Of a DNA stretch of 64,000 nt, positions 61,767 through 64,000 are shown piece after piece. Below the pieces are notes generated by a model. It made no database searches. It was not told the origin of the DNA and saw only the letters and a program-made list of their open reading frames with translations. The position numbers and the translations under genes are program-made. The DNA lies in assembly GCF_000585495.1 (NCBI RefSeq), contig NZ_CP007264.1:1302001-1366000 (forward strand), given 5' to 3'. Position 1 is the first letter of the stretch. Every line of letters starts with the position of its first letter. Source of the DNA: Thermococcus nautili (GTDB lineage Archaea > Methanobacteriota_B > Thermococci > Thermococcales > Thermococcaceae).

Positions 61767-62270
61767 TCTCTCACCACCTTAACCGCCCGAACGTCCCAGG
61801 CCAGCTCAATTGGCACCTCAACAACGATTATCGGCGTGTCGCCCTTGCTCTTCTCCCTCGGGACGACGGTAATTACCTTCCCCTTTCCGACCGGCTCGCC
61901 GACCCTGTTGAGAAGAACGACCTCCTCGCCCTTCTCGGGAACCGGAAGAAGCTCGTGGGGCATCGTTATGCGCGCTTTGTCGCCGACGTAGTGCACCATG
62001 AAGAACGCCAGGCCTGGACAGATTTGGACGCAGAGGGAGCATCCGATGCACTTGTCGTAGTCAACAATCGGTAGGTCGTTCGGGGTGGGCATGTTTATTG
62101 CGCCCGTCGGGCATATCTCCCTGCACGGGGCGCACGGTATCTCCTGCGGGCACTCAGGAACTGCGACGGGTCTCTTCCTGAGCCTCTCCTCGCTCGGCTT
62201 CGGAATTATTGAGAACAACTCCTCCGGGGTTATGTATCCCCTCTGAAGGTAAGCAGGAATCTCGTTCATG
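61763..62270 (-). CDS. pdhF: Proline dehydrogenase gamma subunit, ferredoxin-type
   Basis: 169 aa. A full 4Fe-4S motif DKCIGCSLCVQICPG and a second Cys set CPQEIPCAPCREICPTG. C-terminal beta domain (EEVVLLNRVGEPVGKGKV). ATG 62270 has GGGAGGCGAG upstream; the longer frame to 62353 is read from repeat DNA and is rejected. Lies behind the repeat that separates it from pdhA. Confidence 0.9.
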
Positions 62271-62283
62271 CTCTCGCCTCCCA

Positions 62284-62455
62284 CAGCCCTTGCTTCGCAA
62301 GCGCTGGCGGAAAAGTAGAAACTCTCAAAATCTGCCCAATTTTGTTTGGGCACCTAACCAATGCCAACGACTCGTTGTTTACCCCTCGAAATTGCCCTTC
62401 GGGCGAGATGGGTTTGTAAACTCCTAAAAACGGTGCCATATGAAAGATGTGCCCA
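62284..62455. repeat. Dispersed repeat inside the pdh operon
   Basis: 180 bp of non-coding DNA between pdhA and pdhF, while the other junctions of this operon overlap. It starts with ACAGCCCTTGCTTCGCAAGC then GCTGGCGGAAAAGT, matching 17301-17334 beside tRNA-Ile. Hairpins: CTTGC-TTC-GCAAG (62290-62302), TGCCCAA/TTGGGCA (about 62332-62351) and GCCC-TTC-GGGC (62393-62403). TTC loops recur as in the first region. A member of a small Thermococcus repeat family, by inference non-autonomous. Confidence 0.6.
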
Positions 62456-62465
62456 AGTGAAACGT

Positions 62466-63902
62466 TCATTCTCCCACCACCAGTGCTTTTTTAATCCCCT
62501 CCGCTACATGCCTGCCGAAGGGCCCGGAGCGGAACTCGTCGAGGTCGCGCTGGGCCTTCTCTATCTCATCAACCCAGCTCTCGTCCGCTATTCCGAGCCT
62601 CAGCGCTGCCGCTATTCCCGCTATCTTGCCCTCGAGCATCGCGGTGGTTGCCTCCTCAATTCCGGCCGAATCTCCCGCAACGAAGATTCCCCGAACGGTC
62701 GTTTCCATCCATTCGTCGCGAACCGCCACGTGGCCTCCCAGCTCGCGGACGTACTTTATCTGACAGCCGGCCTGGTGGAGCAGTTCAATGCTGGGCCTCA
62801 GGCCAACGGCGAGCGCTATGACGTCAACCTCGAAGGTCTTCTCGGTTCCCGGAATCGGCCTCCAGTTCTCGTCGAGCTGGGCCACAACGGCCCTCTCGAC
62901 CTTTTCTTTTCCTTCGGCCCGGAGGATTGTGTGCCTCGTGAGTATTGGAACTCCAAGCCTTCTGACCTTCGCCGCGTGGACGAAGTAGCCGCCGACTTTG
63001 GGCATGGCCTCTACTATCGCCTTCACCTCGACGCCGGCCTGTATGAGCTGGTAGGCGAGGATAAGCCCCACGTTTCCCGCTCCAACGATGAGAACCCTGT
63101 CTCCGGGCTTGACGCCATAGGTGTTCATGAGCGTCTGGATTGCTCCGGCGCCGTAAACCCCGGGCAAATCGTTGTTCTCGAAGGGAATCATCCTCTCCAT
63201 CGCGCCGGTGGCGACGATAACTGCCCTTCCCCTGAACTCTATCAGCTCGCGCTCCTTTCTGACCGCCAGGACGAGCTTCTCTTCGCCCTCCTGGAAGATG
63301 CCAACCGCTGAGGTTTCAAGGAAGGCTTTGACGTTCTCGCTCTTCCTCAGCTCCTCCTCGAGGATTCTCGCGATTTCCACTCCTCTAACTCCCGCGAACT
63401 GCTCACGCTTTCCGAAGAACTTGTGGGTCTGCTTGACGAGCTGGCCGCCGAGCATGTGGTTCTCGTCTATGAGAACGACCTTGGCCCCGGCCCTCGATGC
63501 GTGAATTGCCGCCATCAGCCCAGCGGGGCCGCCGCCTACTACAATGATATCCACTCTAACGACCTTCGCATCTTTGAATTCCGGCGGCTTGGCCTTAGTC
63601 GGGAGCCTGGACCTTCCGTGCTGGCGCTCTATCCTCATGCCGTCCTCGACGAGGGTTATACACGTCCTGACGTTTGGAATCCCGTTGACGACCATCAGGC
63701 AGGAGGAACACTTGCCGATGGCGCAGAAGAGGCCCCTCGGGCGCTTCTCGTTCGGGGAGTAGTTGAGGACCCTGATTCCCGCGGCGTACAAAGCTGTCGC
63801 TATCATCTCGCCCTCGTAGGCTTTGAGGGGTTTCCCTTCAAAGTATATTGTAACCTCCCTGCCACGTTCAAACCTGAGAACAGGATGTTCATTGAGGCGC
63901 AT
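62466..63902 (-). CDS. pdhA: Proline dehydrogenase alpha subunit (NADH-dehydrogenase-like)
   Basis: 478 aa. The N-terminal Fer2-like domain has all cluster cysteines (GLFCAIGKCSSCLMVVNG and VRTCITLV). Two nucleotide sites: VVGGGPAGLMAAIHA (FAD) and IVGAGNVGLILAYQL (NADH), and GIFVAGDSAGIEEAT. First gene of the pdhA-F-X-B operon. It likely passes electrons from the beta subunit onward and may work alone as a dye-linked NADH dehydrogenase, as reported for the T. profundus protein. ATG 63902. Confidence 0.92.
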   Translation of the reverse strand: MRLNEHPVLRFERGREVTIYFEGKPLKAYEGEMIATALYAAGIRVLNYSPNEKRPRGLFCAIGKCSSCLMVVNGIPNVRTCITLVEDGMRIERQHGRSRLPTKAKPPEFKDAKVVRVDIIVVGGGPAGLMAAIHASRAGAKVVLIDENHMLGGQLVKQTHKFFGKREQFAGVRGVEIARILEEELRKSENVKAFLETSAVGIFQEGEEKLVLAVRKERELIEFRGRAVIVATGAMERMIPFENNDLPGVYGAGAIQTLMNTYGVKPGDRVLIVGAGNVGLILAYQLIQAGVEVKAIVEAMPKVGGYFVHAAKVRRLGVPILTRHTILRAEGKEKVERAVVAQLDENWRPIPGTEKTFEVDVIALAVGLRPSIELLHQAGCQIKYVRELGGHVAVRDEWMETTVRGIFVAGDSAGIEEATTAMLEGKIAGIAAALRLGIADESWVDEIEKAQRDLDEFRSGPFGRHVAEGIKKALVVGE

Positions 63903-64000
63903 TAACGGTCACCTATGAATGGATGCTTCGTTTTGTTTATGAAAATTTTTCAACCCGAAGGTTCTTCACCTTTGGTTTTCGAGCCGAGATGTACGTGAGA

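Noticed and set aside
62271-62353. N-terminal extension of pdhF
   Set aside because: Encoded by the dispersed repeat; ATG 62270 has a strong ribosome site.
62361-63311. 316-aa plus-strand open frame over pdhA
   Set aside because: Starts in the repeat and runs antisense through pdhA; no family features.

Overview
The window is from a Thermococcus-type hyperthermophilic euryarchaeon. Evidence: archaeal TATA/BRE promoters with GGAGGTG ribosome sites, RNA polymerase E', Spt4, archaeal r-proteins S24e and S27ae, a Tk-subtilisin-type protease, wyosine enzyme Taw1, PfpI, a CetZ tubulin, a PF0899-like encapsulin-fold protein and two dye-linked L-proline dehydrogenase gene sets. Genes are tightly packed, often with 4-bp ATGA/GTGA overlaps. 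No CRISPR array, rRNA or intact transposase was seen.

Layout. 1-781: end of a DUF58 operon. 916-16948: a surface-glycan locus with ugd, galU, a short AglB-type oligosaccharyltransferase, rmlABCD (dTDP-rhamnose), a GDP-mannose-dehydratase-like enzyme, a flippase, a DUF2206 membrane protein, two GT4 glycosyltransferases and a GT2 glycosyltransferase. The GT/flippase part is AT-rich. The rml cassette lies between the 3' end of aglB and a decayed second copy of that same 3' end. 17133-18392: three tRNA genes (Glu, Ile, Gln) around a 0.6-kb structured non-coding repeat region. 18393-23352: two winged-helix genes, then an operon of DUF1102/TasA-like secreted proteins, a SipW-like signal peptidase and a DUF5305 protein. 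The leader of this operon can fold into two mutually exclusive structures, one of which hides the ribosome-binding site. 23429-25758: pyrophosphatase and an information-processing operon. 25825-29169: subtilisin, HemK-like methyltransferase, a 44-aa leaderless gene and taw1.

29232-42778: a secreted cyclase-repeat protein, a CetZ tubulin with a membrane partner, and a run of six pilin-like proteins that grow from 143 to 1094 residues. Two of the large ones carry AT-rich, apparently swapped central segments. The run ends with a DUF2101 membrane protein. 42733-47845: MarC/SnatA transporter, family-4 encapsulin-like protein, CitG-like enzyme, PfpI, Lrp regulator, Drg GTPase and small hypotheticals. 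47995-54384: a 57-aa membrane protein, PutP, an alpha4beta4-type proline dehydrogenase pair, an MFS transporter and KptA.

54417-60250: lipoprotein, CoA-disulfide-reductase/NADH-oxidase family enzyme, a PIN/RHH toxin-antitoxin pair, a second antitoxin next to a frameshifted relE toxin, a pentapeptide-repeat protein fused to a K+ channel pore, and UMP kinase. 60335-63902: a four-subunit proline dehydrogenase operon (pdhA-F-X-B) interrupted by a repeat related to the one beside the tRNA genes.

The strongest candidates for something new are the switch-like leader at about 19115-19257 with the TasA-like operon behind it, the mosaic giant-pilin operon, the duplication-bracketed rml cassette and the pentapeptide-repeat channel. 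All functions are read from motifs and family knowledge; no database search was possible.
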